This document shows, piece by piece, positions 43,758-50,932 of a stretch of 50,932 nucleotides of DNA. Source of the DNA: Eubacterium sp. (GTDB lineage: Bacteria > Bacillota > Clostridia > Lachnospirales > Lachnospiraceae). The notes below the pieces were generated by a model. That model was not told the origin of the DNA. It made no database searches and saw only the letters and a list, made by a program, of their open reading frames with translations. The position numbers were made by a program, and so were the translations under genes. The stretch covers positions 1-50,932 of the forward strand of contig JAFRHL010000031.1 of the NCBI GenBank assembly GCA_017433295.1, read 5' to 3'. The number at the start of each line of letters is the position of its first letter. The stretch's first letter is position 1.

Positions 43758-44855
43758 ATGGAAAAAAGAATTATTTACGCCAAAGATCTTGCCGTCGGCT
43801 ATGACAAAAAAGCAGTGGTGAAGGATATCGCCTTTGAGGTGAAGGAAGGACAGATCCTGACCCTGGTGGGTCCCAACGGGTGCGGCAAGTCCACCCTCCT
43901 GAAAAGTATCACCAAGCAGCTGGAGATCGTTTCCGGCGCTGTGTATCTTGAAAATGAATCCATGTCCTCCATGAAAGAGTCGGAGGTGGCCAAAAGAATG
44001 TCCATTCTCATGACGGAGCGTGTCCGGCCGGAACTCATGACCTGCCGGGACATTGTCAGCACCGGCAGATACCCCTACACCGGAAGGCTGGGCATCCTTT
44101 CGGAGCATGACTGGAAATGCGTGGAGGACGCCATGAAGCTGGTCCAGGTATGGGACCTTGCCGACCGGCCCTTCGGCAATATCAGTGACGGCCAGTCCCA
44201 GCGCATCATGCTGGCCCGGGCCATTTGCCAGGAACCGGAGCTCCTCATCATGGATGAACCCACCTCTTTCCTGGACATCAGTCATAAGCTTGAGCTTCTG
44301 GCCATACTGAAAGACCTGGTAAAGGACAAGAATCTGGCAGTAATCCTTTCCCTGCATGAACTGGACCTGGCCCAGAAGATCTCCGACACGGTGCTCTGTA
44401 TCAATCATGGCATGGTGGAAAGAGCCGGCCCTCCGGAGGAGGTATTCACCGGAGAATACATCAAAGAGCTCTACGGCATTGAAAACGGTGGCTATCTCTA
44501 CCAGTTCGGCTCTCTGGAACTGGCGTCAAAGCACGGCACCCCCCAGGTATTTGTGATAGCAGGGGGCGGAAAAGGCATACCGGTATTCCGGCGGCTGCAG
44601 AAACTGGGAATTCCATTTTCCACCGGCGTGATTCATGAAAACGATATCGATTACCCGGTGGCCGGGGTCCTGGCAGAAGAAGTCATTACGGAAAAGGCCT
44701 TTGAACCGGTGGGACAGGAAGCCCTGGATGCCGCTTATGAGGCCATGGACCGGTGCCCTCAGGTGGTCTGCGCCCTGACAGAGGAGGATTTCGGGACTAT
44801 GAATGCCCTCAACAGGAGATTGCTGGAGAGGGCAAAAGAAGAAGGGAAACTGTGA
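43758..44855 (+). CDS. FecE/BtuD-type ABC ATPase with C-terminal extension
   Basis: Importer ATPase with Walker A GPNGCGKSTLLK, signature SDGQSQRIMLAR (the usual SGGQ reads SDGQ) and Walker B LLIMDEPTSFLD. The ATPase core spans about residues 1-250. A further ~110 residues follow (VFVIAGGGKGIPVFRRLQKL to GTMNALNRRLLERAKEEG), giving 365 in total instead of about 255. The extension has a Rossmann-like GGGKG turn and is not part of the usual FecE. I prefer the ATG at 43758, six bases after GGCGGG, over 43752. It is the last gene of the importer set. Confidence 0.92.
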   Translation: MEKRIIYAKDLAVGYDKKAVVKDIAFEVKEGQILTLVGPNGCGKSTLLKSITKQLEIVSGAVYLENESMSSMKESEVAKRMSILMTERVRPELMTCRDIVSTGRYPYTGRLGILSEHDWKCVEDAMKLVQVWDLADRPFGNISDGQSQRIMLARAICQEPELLIMDEPTSFLDISHKLELLAILKDLVKDKNLAVILSLHELDLAQKISDTVLCINHGMVERAGPPEEVFTGEYIKELYGIENGGYLYQFGSLELASKHGTPQVFVIAGGGKGIPVFRRLQKLGIPFSTGVIHENDIDYPVAGVLAEEVITEKAFEPVGQEALDAAYEAMDRCPQVVCALTEEDFGTMNALNRRLLERAKEEGKL

Positions 44856-44897
44856 TTTGCGGGATGAATTTTTGCAGATCCGGATTTGTTATTTTTG

Positions 44898-44936
44898 TTG
44901 TCAAAACCTTTCTAAAATGATATATTGTATATACAA
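44898..44936 (+). promoter_or_regulatory. Promoter with overlapping palindrome for the secreted-protein gene
   Basis: TTGTCA (44898-44903), a 17-bp spacer and TATATT (44921-44926). A perfect 12-bp palindrome TTGTATATACAA (44925-44936) overlaps the -10 box end and the predicted start, a position suited to a repressor. Confidence 0.65.
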
Positions 44937-44962
44937 ATATATTTAGAAAAGGAGAGATGTTT

Positions 44963-45496
44963 ATGAAAAGGACACTAAAAAAATTTGCAACAATAGTATT
45001 TGTAAGCCTTTTGATCTTTGGATTTGCGGCTGTGACAGGTAATGCAGCTGCAAATAGAGTCGTGAAATTGAAAAACCAGAGTTTCACGTCAAAAAAATCT
45101 GTAGCCAGAAAAAAGGCTGTCACCGTAAAAAGAGGAGGCTGGACGGTAAAGATGGGCACTTTGGGAACAGGCTTTTTAAAGTTTAAAGCCCCCAAAACCA
45201 AAAAATATGTTTTTAACTATTCCGGGCTCCAGTCGAATAGTTCGTATACTAATGGATATACTTATGTGATGGTTGATTCCAAATATGGAAACAATTATCT
45301 GACAATGAGCAATGTTAGGACTCAGGGAGGAGTTACTGCATCCATTTATATTAATAACAGGAGTAATACCACCGGAACAATGAAATACCGGTTCTTATCC
45401 TCAAGATACGCTGCAGTTAAACTCAAGAAAGGACAGGTTGTATATCTGTATTTCAGCTTTGATCCAAATGCATCTTTGAATCTGAAGGTAAAATAA
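44963..45496 (+). CDS. Small secreted beta-rich protein
   Basis: A 177-residue protein with a clear signal peptide (MKRTLKKFATIVFVSLLIFG to GNAAA). The mature part starts with a very basic stretch (VARKKAVTVKRGG) and continues as a beta-sandwich-like domain (FLKFKAPKTKKYVFNYSGLQ, TGTMKYRFLSSRYAAVKLKKG) that resembles pre-peptidase C-terminal domains. No function is recognised. Codon use is more A+T-rich than the flanking ABC genes. It has its own promoter and terminator. The ATG at 44963 is six bases after GGAGAG. Confidence 0.75.
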   Translation: MKRTLKKFATIVFVSLLIFGFAAVTGNAAANRVVKLKNQSFTSKKSVARKKAVTVKRGGWTVKMGTLGTGFLKFKAPKTKKYVFNYSGLQSNSSYTNGYTYVMVDSKYGNNYLTMSNVRTQGGVTASIYINNRSNTTGTMKYRFLSSRYAAVKLKKGQVVYLYFSFDPNASLNLKVK

Positions 45497-45505
45497 TAAG
45501 TTAAT

Positions 45506-45540
45506 AAAAAAGGATCTCTGAGCGATCAGAGATTCTTTTT
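45506..45540. terminator. Bidirectional terminator
   Basis: Perfect stem ATCTCTGA-GCGA-TCAGAGAT (45514-45533) flanked by an A run on the left and a T run on the right, so it works in both directions. It overlaps the stop codon of the convergent ABC-2 permease. Confidence 0.88.
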
Positions 45541-46257
45541 CTTATATATGAAGACAAACGAGATCGTTGAAAAAACCACCAGATAAGCCAGAAGCACCAG
45601 AACACCGAAATAACCCGCCCTTCCGCCTCCGGCGATACTCCTTACCATGGTGCTGCATTGGGACAGGGGCAGGAAGGATATCACCTGCCTGAAACCCATG
45701 GGCATCTGGTCTGTGGAAAAGAAGGTATTGCAGAGGAAGGACATGGGTGTGATGATGTAGGCATTGTACTTGGGAGCATCCGCATAGCTTTTGGCAATGA
45801 AGGACAAAACCAGGGCGATGGTGGAGAACACCGTTCCATTAAGAAACAATATGGCAAAGGACTTGATATTGAAGATCAGTCCGGTACGGATCGGCATGGT
45901 GAGCAATATGATGATGCAGGAGGAATACATTCCTCTTAAACTCCCTCCGATGATCTGTCCTACAATAAACTGCCACAGGGGAGTGGGGGAGATCATTACC
46001 TGGTCCAGAGCCTTCTCATACAGCCGCTGGACGCTCATATTCTGGGCCACGGCACTGAAGCTTCCCGTCATGGAGGACATGGCCACGATACCCGGTATCA
46101 GGTAATTAAGATAAGGTTCGCCGTGGGAAGTTGTCTGGATTCCCATGCCGAAAATGATCAGGTACATTAATGGAGAGATCATGGCGGCCAGCGTGATCTT
46201 ATAAAAGTCTCTTTTAAATTCTGTCCATTTCTCCCATAAAACAGTGATGATTCCCAT
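45526..46257 (-). CDS. ABC-2 type exporter permease
   Basis: A 243-residue ABC-2 permease with six membrane helices, of the kind found in drug, polysaccharide or O-antigen-type exporters. The conserved region VMISPTPLWQFIVGQIIGGSLRGM precedes the third helix, and the last-helix region includes MPMGFRQVISFLPLSQ. The ATG at 46257 follows TTGGAGT; a TTG at 46269 overlaps that site. It is downstream of its ATPase (gap about 46 bp). The substrate is unknown. Confidence 0.87.
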   Translation of the reverse strand: MGIITVLWEKWTEFKRDFYKITLAAMISPLMYLIIFGMGIQTTSHGEPYLNYLIPGIVAMSSMTGSFSAVAQNMSVQRLYEKALDQVMISPTPLWQFIVGQIIGGSLRGMYSSCIIILLTMPIRTGLIFNIKSFAILFLNGTVFSTIALVLSFIAKSYADAPKYNAYIITPMSFLCNTFFSTDQMPMGFRQVISFLPLSQCSTMVRSIAGGGRAGYFGVLVLLAYLVVFSTISFVFIYKKKNL

Positions 46258-46303
46258 AATAAACTCCAATATCTATCCGTGTATTAAAAAAATCATATAA
46301 ATG

Positions 46304-47149
46304 TTATTTGCGCATCAGATGGCTGCCGATTCTTTCCACAAAAACGTCTTCCAGTGTGGAATTACGCAGGGTTGCCTGACTGCCGAGGGTCGAGAGATGC
46401 CGAATCGCATCCTCTCTGGTCTTAAAGAAGCTTGACCTTATGGAAGCGTCTGCCCCGATATCGTCTACTGCGTAAGCGCCCAGCTCCCGGATCAGGTTTA
46501 CCGGGGTGTCAATGGTGTCCAGCTTGCCGTGATCAATAAGGGCAATGCGGTCACAGAGGGACTCTGCTTCTTCCATATAGTGGGTAGTCAGCACGATGGT
46601 CAGATCCCTGTCATTGATCTGCCTTAAAAGGCCCCACATCTGTCTTCTCGACAGGGCATCCATACCTGCCGTGGGTTCATCTAAAAGCATGATCTCCGGA
46701 TCGATCATCAGGCCGCGGCAGATCATGAGCTTTCTTTTCATTCCGCCGGAAAGATACCTTACCACACGCTTTCGGTAATTGGCAAGGCCGGCAAACTCCA
46801 GGAGCGCGTCTGTTTTCTCCCGAATAACTTTTTTAGGCATATAGTAAAGCCTGCCCTGATACTCCATGACTTCACTTACCGTCATATCCTGCCGCATGGA
46901 ATACTCCTGGGTGATGACCGAAAGCTTTCTCTTTTGTTCCGAATTCTTCCGGGTGAGAGGATAACCGTTTATCAGTATTTCGCCTTCCGTCGGCAAAAGC
47001 ACCGTGGAGAGCATGCTGATGGTGGTGGTTTTCCCTGCTCCGTTAGGCCCCAGCAGACCGAAGAACTCCCCGGTCTCTATTTTTATGTTCAGGTGATCCA
47101 CTGCCATAAAATCACCGAAGGTTTTCGTTAAATTGCGGAGTTCAATCAT
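46304..47149 (-). CDS. ABC exporter ATPase (DrrA-like)
   Basis: A 281-residue exporter ATPase with Walker A GPNGAGKTTT, signature YLSGGMKRKL and Walker B IMLLDEPTAGMD, and the usual C-terminal tail of DrrA-type proteins. It energises the downstream ABC-2 permease. It is transcribed away from the NEAT-like paralogue at 47458 and toward the importer set; shared location suggests, but does not prove, a role in the same process. Confidence 0.92.
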   Translation of the reverse strand: MIELRNLTKTFGDFMAVDHLNIKIETGEFFGLLGPNGAGKTTTISMLSTVLLPTEGEILINGYPLTRKNSEQKRKLSVITQEYSMRQDMTVSEVMEYQGRLYYMPKKVIREKTDALLEFAGLANYRKRVVRYLSGGMKRKLMICRGLMIDPEIMLLDEPTAGMDALSRRQMWGLLRQINDRDLTIVLTTHYMEEAESLCDRIALIDHGKLDTIDTPVNLIRELGAYAVDDIGADASIRSSFFKTREDAIRHLSTLGSQATLRNSTLEDVFVERIGSHLMRK

Positions 47150-47238
47150 TTTCTTATCTCCTGATGCCAGTACAAGCAGTTATTTTGCGAACATTGTACC
47201 AGGCGTATTTCTGTAATTGCAGATAAAGTGCTCCACTC

Positions 47239-47267
47239 ATTATATATGAAGAGAAGCTGTTTGAGAA
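47239..47267 (-). promoter_or_regulatory. Promoter of the ABC exporter operon
   Basis: On the minus strand TTCTCA (47262-47267), a 17-bp spacer and TATAAT (47239-47244), about 90 bp before the ATPase start. Confidence 0.6.
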
Positions 47268-47350
47268 GATGAAAATGTCATTCTTGCGGGAAAAATTTTA
47301 AAAGAGCAGAGAAGATATTTTGAAAAAAGATATTAATATTATTGTTTTCG

Positions 47351-47359
47351 TGATATGAT
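47351..47359 (+). promoter_or_regulatory. Extended -10 promoter for the anchored NEAT-like gene
   Basis: TGATATGAT, an extended -10 box, about 100 bp before the chosen start. The -35 region is poor. Confidence 0.45.
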
Positions 47360-47400
47360 GATTACAGCGCCATACAATCTTTAAGCGACTTTTGGCGACC

Positions 47401-47414
47401 ATATCATATGATAT
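47401..47414. promoter_or_regulatory. Perfect 14-bp palindrome, candidate operator
   Basis: ATATCATATGATAT reads identically on both strands and lies about 35-50 bases after the predicted transcription start of the anchored NEAT-like gene. Confidence 0.45.
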
Positions 47415-47457
47415 TGTCACAGCAAAAATATTGAATGAAAGGTGTCTTGTAAATGCC

Positions 47458-48573
47458 ATGAACATTATGATTACGAAGATCCGGAGACCGTTAATCTTTG
47501 CCCTGCTGTCTGTGATGATGGCAATGATCCCCTGCCTGCCTGCCCTTGCGGATTCAGCCCACAGTGACTATGCCGCCCAGGGAGAACAGACCTTGAAGGA
47601 CACGGTCAAGTACGGTATGATCCCCATTCACGGCCAGGATATAAAGAACGGGACCTATGATATAGAAGTTTTGTCCAGCTCTTCATTTTTCCGGGTAAAT
47701 GACTCAAAGCTCCATGTGAAAGACGGAAAGATGACAGCAGAACTGATCCTGTCCAGTCACAGTTACCTCCTTTTATATATGGGGACCGGGAAAGAAGCGG
47801 CGGCGGCACCGGCTTCAGATTATATACCCTATGTGGAGGATAAGAAAGGACACTATGTATTTACCGTTCCGGTCAGCGGCCTGAATGAAGGAATTTACTG
47901 CGCAGCCTACAGTAAAAACAGAAACAAATGGTACGACAGGGTCCTGGTCTTTGATGCCGCTTCTCTTCCGGAAGGTACCCTGCCCTATGAGCTGCCGGAT
48001 TACGATAAGATTGATAAAGCGGTAGAGTACTATGATTCCCAGAATGAAAAAGACTCAGGCGGAGGCAGTAAAACCTCTTCTGCAGGCGGGAGTTCCAATA
48101 ACCAGGATGCCAGAACCCCTGCCCAGGCCATGAAGATCAATAAGGCCGACGGAGAGTATTCCATCGAAGTCAACATGACCGGCGGCAGCGGGCGGGCAAG
48201 TATCAGTTCCCCCACTTTATTTATTGTTAAAGACGGGAAAGCCTATGCAAAGCTCATCTGGTCCAGCACCTATTATGACTATATGATCGTGGGTGGAAAA
48301 AAGTATGAGAACGAGACCACAGACGGAGGGAATTCCACATTTACTATTCCCGTATCGAAAATGGACCGGATCATCCCGGTGCTGGCTGACACCACCGCCA
48401 TGGGAGACCCGGTCGAGATAGAGTATTCCCTGACCTTCTATCAGAACACCATCGGAGGCAAGGGGCTGATTCCCCAGGAGGCGGCAAAAAAAGTACTGAT
48501 TTTTGCCCTGATTATCATCATAGCCGGAGGGATCCTGAACTATTTCATTAAGAAAAACAGAAAAGGACGCTGA
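47458..48573 (+). CDS. Membrane-anchored paralogue of the two-domain NEAT-like protein
   Basis: A 371-residue surface protein with a signal peptide (cleavage near ALADS), the same domain 1 (KNGTYDIEVLSSSSFF, KDGKMTAELILSS, YSKNRNKWYDR) and domain 2 (DGEYSIEVNMTGGSGR, KDGKAYAKLIWSSTYYDYM followed by GGKKYE, DTTAMGDPVEIEYSLTF) as the lipoprotein at 40605. The domains are joined by a Gly/Ser linker, and a C-terminal membrane helix (VLIFALIIIIAGGILNYF) with a KKNRKGR tail follows. Two anchoring modes for the same domain pair suggest a relay of ligand along the envelope. The start is uncertain: AAAGGTG lies 15 bases before the ATG at 47458. Confidence 0.72.
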   Translation: MNIMITKIRRPLIFALLSVMMAMIPCLPALADSAHSDYAAQGEQTLKDTVKYGMIPIHGQDIKNGTYDIEVLSSSSFFRVNDSKLHVKDGKMTAELILSSHSYLLLYMGTGKEAAAAPASDYIPYVEDKKGHYVFTVPVSGLNEGIYCAAYSKNRNKWYDRVLVFDAASLPEGTLPYELPDYDKIDKAVEYYDSQNEKDSGGGSKTSSAGGSSNNQDARTPAQAMKINKADGEYSIEVNMTGGSGRASISSPTLFIVKDGKAYAKLIWSSTYYDYMIVGGKKYENETTDGGNSTFTIPVSKMDRIIPVLADTTAMGDPVEIEYSLTFYQNTIGGKGLIPQEAAKKVLIFALIIIIAGGILNYFIKKNRKGR

Positions 48574-48647
48574 CTGCTCGGTGCAGAGTCCGGCAGGAGG
48601 CCCGGGTGCTTTTGATAGAATTTCATGCGTATTTCCGGAAAATGTGA

Positions 48648-48684
48648 TTGATTAAGGATAGAATTTAAGCTATACTAATAGTAT
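48648..48684 (+). promoter_or_regulatory. Promoter of desulfoferrodoxin with small dyad
   Basis: TTGATT (48648-48653), a 17-bp spacer and TATACT (48671-48676). The dyad ATACT-AAT-AGTAT (48672-48684) overlaps the -10 box. It does not match a PerR box. Confidence 0.65.
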
Positions 48685-48710
48685 CAATTATTTCAAAGGA
48701 GGAATATACT

Positions 48711-49085
48711 ATGGCATGGAAAGTTTATAAATGTGATATCTGCGGAAGAGTTTTCCCGACTCTCGAGGATGGAGACGCTCCAATCTGCTGCAACCAGCCC
48801 ATGGAGCTTCTGGTGGCAGGCACAACAGACGCAGCTGTTGAAAAGCACGTACCCCAGGTTACTGTTGATGGAAACAAGGTAAAGGTTGCTGTAGGCTCCG
48901 TAGAGCATCCGATGACAGCAAAGCATTACATCACATTTATCGCCATCAATACCAAGAATGGCGGACAGATCGCTCGTCTTACACCGGAAGATAAGCCGGA
49001 AGCAGAATTCGTTATCGCAGATGGTGATGAATTCATTTCCGCCATCGAGTACTGTAATCTTCATGGATTGTGGGAAGGCAAATAA
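48711..49085 (+). CDS. dfx: Desulfoferrodoxin (superoxide reductase)
   Basis: A 124-residue 2Fe-superoxide reductase that reduces superoxide to peroxide without oxygen release, a hallmark of anaerobes. The N-terminal desulforedoxin domain has YKCDICG and PICCNQPM for the FeCys4 centre. The catalytic FeHis4Cys centre has EKHVPQV, VEHPMTAKHYI and EYCNLHGLW. All ligands are present. AAAGGAGG precedes the ATG. Monocistronic, with own promoter and terminator. Confidence 0.96.
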   Translation: MAWKVYKCDICGRVFPTLEDGDAPICCNQPMELLVAGTTDAAVEKHVPQVTVDGNKVKVAVGSVEHPMTAKHYITFIAINTKNGGQIARLTPEDKPEAEFVIADGDEFISAIEYCNLHGLWEGK

Positions 49086-49111
49086 TTCATTTCACGACGG
49101 AAACCGGGAAG

Positions 49112-49184
49112 TTCCTGCGCCTGAGAGAAGCGAATCTTGTGCATTTCTCTCATGACTGAAGTCATGAGATTCCTGCGTCTGAGA
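49112..49184. repeat. Direct repeats around a perfect hairpin, possible IS200/IS605-end relic
   Basis: TTCCTGCGCCTGAGA (49112-49126) recurs as TTCCTGCGTCTGAGA (49170-49184), 14 of 15 bases alike. Between them is a 10-bp perfect hairpin TCTCATGACT-GA-AGTCATGAGA (49148-49169), overlapped by a second possible stem GAGAGAA/TTCTCTC. No transposase is nearby. Confidence 0.4.
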
Positions 49185-49205
49185 TTGAGAGCTGTCGTAC
49201 ATAAT

Positions 49206-49256
49206 AAGGCTGTAGAGCCTGAGGAGATCTGATTCCTCAGGCTTTACAGCCTTTTT
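49206..49256 (+). terminator. Strong intrinsic terminator after dfx
   Basis: A 20-pair stem: AAGGCTGTA + G + AGCCTGAGGA against TCCTCAGGCT + T + TACAGCCTT, with one central G-U pair, an 8-nt loop and six T residues. Confidence 0.95.
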
Positions 49257-49298
49257 TGCGGGAAGTTTTGTCCGGCCGGACAGAAGCGGGTCCTCATA

Positions 49299-50156
49299 TC
49301 AGAACCCTATACGGTCCAGGAATTTTCTCATACCCTTAACGGGAGTCAGCCAGGTCATACCCGTATCCCCCAGCCTGACCAGCTTGTTGGATCCATGATA
49401 GTCACTCCCGGCAGTCACCAGTAGGTCAAAGCGGTCAGCAAATTCCAGCATCTCCCGGGTCAGCTTTGGTGAAAAGCCGGAGTAGAAGGCTTCCACACCC
49501 ATAAGGCCGAAATCCATCAGACGTTTCAGACGGGCTTCCATCTCGTCACCGATGATCATCTGATCGCCGTCACCAAAGAAAGGATGGGCCAGAACCGGGA
49601 TCCCGCCGCTGCCAAGGATACCTTCTACAGCCTCACGGGGATTGACATATTCCATTTTAATACGAAGTTTATTAATATATTCGTTGATAGCAGTCTCTTT
49701 GGAATCCGCATATCCGTATTTCACCATCAGATTACCAATATGCGGTTTTCCGGGATTATCCAGAGACAGCAGGGCGTCAATCTCTTCTTCCGGAAATACA
49801 CAGCCAAATTCTTCCCTTATGAAATCAAGTCTGGCTGCAACTTTCCTCATACGCAGACCGTGGCTTCTGTCCACAAGCCTCCGGATCGCATCCGCTTCCG
49901 GGTCATAATGATAGCCCAGTATATGATACTTACCCATCTGGTCTCTGCATGAGAACTCTGCTCCGCAGATAAAAGCCGGATCATCATCGGACAGTTTTTC
50001 CTGAATGACCTGACAGCCTTTGACCGCATCATGGTCTGTCACGGAAAAAAGGTGTATACCAGCCTTTTTTACAAGGGTAATAATCTTCTCAGGCGTATCA
50101 CTTCCGTCGGAAACCGTAGTGTGCATATGTAAATCAATTTTTTCGTTGAATGACAT
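49299..50156 (-). CDS. PHP-domain phosphoesterase (RNase AM / YciV-like)
   Basis: A 285-residue PHP phosphoesterase of the 3',5'-nucleotide bisphosphatase/RNase AM type. Metal-binding motifs are IDLHMHTTVSDGSD, SVTDHDAVKG, GAEFSCRD, LGYHYDPEAD, LAHPFFGDGD and TAGSDYHGSNK, all in the usual order. It probably trims 5' ends of RNA or hydrolyses pAp-like nucleotides. AGGAGG precedes the ATG. It sits next to an rRNA promoter, facing away from it. Confidence 0.92.
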   Translation of the reverse strand: MSFNEKIDLHMHTTVSDGSDTPEKIITLVKKAGIHLFSVTDHDAVKGCQVIQEKLSDDDPAFICGAEFSCRDQMGKYHILGYHYDPEADAIRRLVDRSHGLRMRKVAARLDFIREEFGCVFPEEEIDALLSLDNPGKPHIGNLMVKYGYADSKETAINEYINKLRIKMEYVNPREAVEGILGSGGIPVLAHPFFGDGDQMIIGDEMEARLKRLMDFGLMGVEAFYSGFSPKLTREMLEFADRFDLLVTAGSDYHGSNKLVRLGDTGMTWLTPVKGMRKFLDRIGF

Positions 50157-50234
50157 AAATCCTCCTGATGTTAAGTGGTAGTTTAATACTCGCCTGCGAG
50201 CCCTGACCCCGGAATGGAGTCAGCTTGCATAAAT

Positions 50235-50263
50235 ATAATAAACCTTGCCCGCGTGAATAGCAA
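50235..50263 (-). promoter_or_regulatory. Promoter of the PHP gene
   Basis: On the minus strand TTGCTA (50258-50263), a 17-bp spacer and TATTAT (50235-50240), about 80 bp before the ATG. The rest of 50157-50448 shows only short palindromes (CTCGC-CT-GCGAG near 50190 and AGCAATTGCT near 50259) and no gene. Confidence 0.65.
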
Positions 50264-50448
50264 TTGCTGTTTTTTGATTTCCTGCGGTGCAGAGTCACTT
50301 TCGGACATATACCCCTCCTCTGCTGTTGTTTATTGGCTGGTAAAACGGAAATTTACCTGATGATGATTTGTAATTATATCTGCTATGACTAATTATCTTT
50401 TTCCAGATGCTTAGCAAAATAAAAATCATCTTCAGAATAAAAAAGTTC

Positions 50449-50478
50449 TTGACAGATAATTGCCTGTTGTGATAGTAT
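50449..50478 (+). promoter_or_regulatory. rRNA operon promoter
   Basis: Consensus TTGACA (50449-50454), an 18-bp spacer and TAGTAT (50473-50478), preceded by an A/T-rich UP-like stretch. The downstream leader carries CTTGATAACTGAATAACA, a sequence type common ahead of 16S genes in Firmicutes. Confidence 0.75.
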
Positions 50479-50484
50479 ATACAA

Positions 50485-50932
<448 letters not shown>

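Larger units (their letters stand above)
47150..47457. other. Divergent regulatory region
   Basis: It separates the ABC exporter (minus) and the anchored NEAT-like gene (plus). It holds one promoter in each direction (47239-47267 and 47351-47359) and a perfect 14-bp palindrome (47401-47414). No gene is seen. Confidence 0.6.

Noticed and set aside
43371-44408. Long minus-strand open frame (345 codons) opposite the importer permease and ATPase genes
   Set aside because: It lies opposite two clearly recognised genes and has no ribosome site or family features; it is a shadow frame.
49112-49184. CRISPR array
   Set aside because: Only two short near-repeats and no spacer series or cas genes anywhere in the window.

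Overview
The window reads as chromosome from a low-to-moderate G+C, anaerobic, endospore-forming Firmicute, most likely a Lachnospiraceae member. Supporting signs are strong AGGAGG-type ribosome binding sites, TTGnnn/TATAAT or extended -10 promoters, a YyaC-type spore protein, a PdaA-like deacetylase, desulfoferrodoxin (superoxide reductase), and several families typical of gut Clostridia (DUF3842, TSCPD, C_GCAxxG_C_C, DUF5711). There is no CRISPR array, no tRNA gene and no intact mobile element. The only mobile-type remnants are a shortened Rpn-like nuclease (15078-15704) and a hairpin/direct-repeat patch at 49112-49184.

Layout. 1-2.5 kb: BlaR1/BlaI-type sensor and repressor, then a LOG-family gene. 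2.5-6.9 kb: a minus-strand operon with a C_GCAxxG_C_C protein, an LRR protein, a VWA protein and a MoxR-like AAA+ ATPase whose frame is cut by an amber codon. 7.1-15 kb: PdxA-like dehydrogenase, K+ channel, AIM24-like protein, SppA, RDD protein and S66 carboxypeptidase, facing malic enzyme, MurG and a TSCPD protein. 15-17.4 kb: Rpn remnant, DUF3842, and a two-gene membrane operon behind a structured leader with a terminator. 17.6-24 kb: carbamoyl-phosphate synthase large subunit fused in frame to a nitroreductase domain, then DHH phosphoesterase, MTA/SAH nucleosidase and purine nucleoside phosphorylase. 24-36 kb: a membrane protein, a deacetylase, a 7TM/degenerate-GGDEF/HD-GYP/PAS protein, SAH hydrolase with MTA/SAH deaminase, pyruvate kinase, aldose epimerase, SerC and YyaC. 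36-39 kb: a LysM protein and a DUF5711 protein.

39.3-48.6 kb is the most distinctive region. It holds an exported CbiK-like chelatase lipoprotein, a two-domain surface lipoprotein with NEAT-like features, a BtuF/FecB-type binding lipoprotein, a FecCD permease, an ABC ATPase with an unusual ~110-residue C-terminal extension, a small secreted protein, an opposing ABC-2 exporter pair, and a membrane-anchored paralogue of the two-domain surface protein. I infer an extracytoplasmic tetrapyrrole or metal capture, (de)chelation and import system. The substrate cannot be read from sequence.

The right end has desulfoferrodoxin, a PHP phosphoesterase and an rRNA promoter plus leader. The leader then folds back on itself: a perfect 123-bp inverted repeat encloses the reversed first bases of 16S rRNA. 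This is best explained as a contig-end artefact at an rRNA operon.
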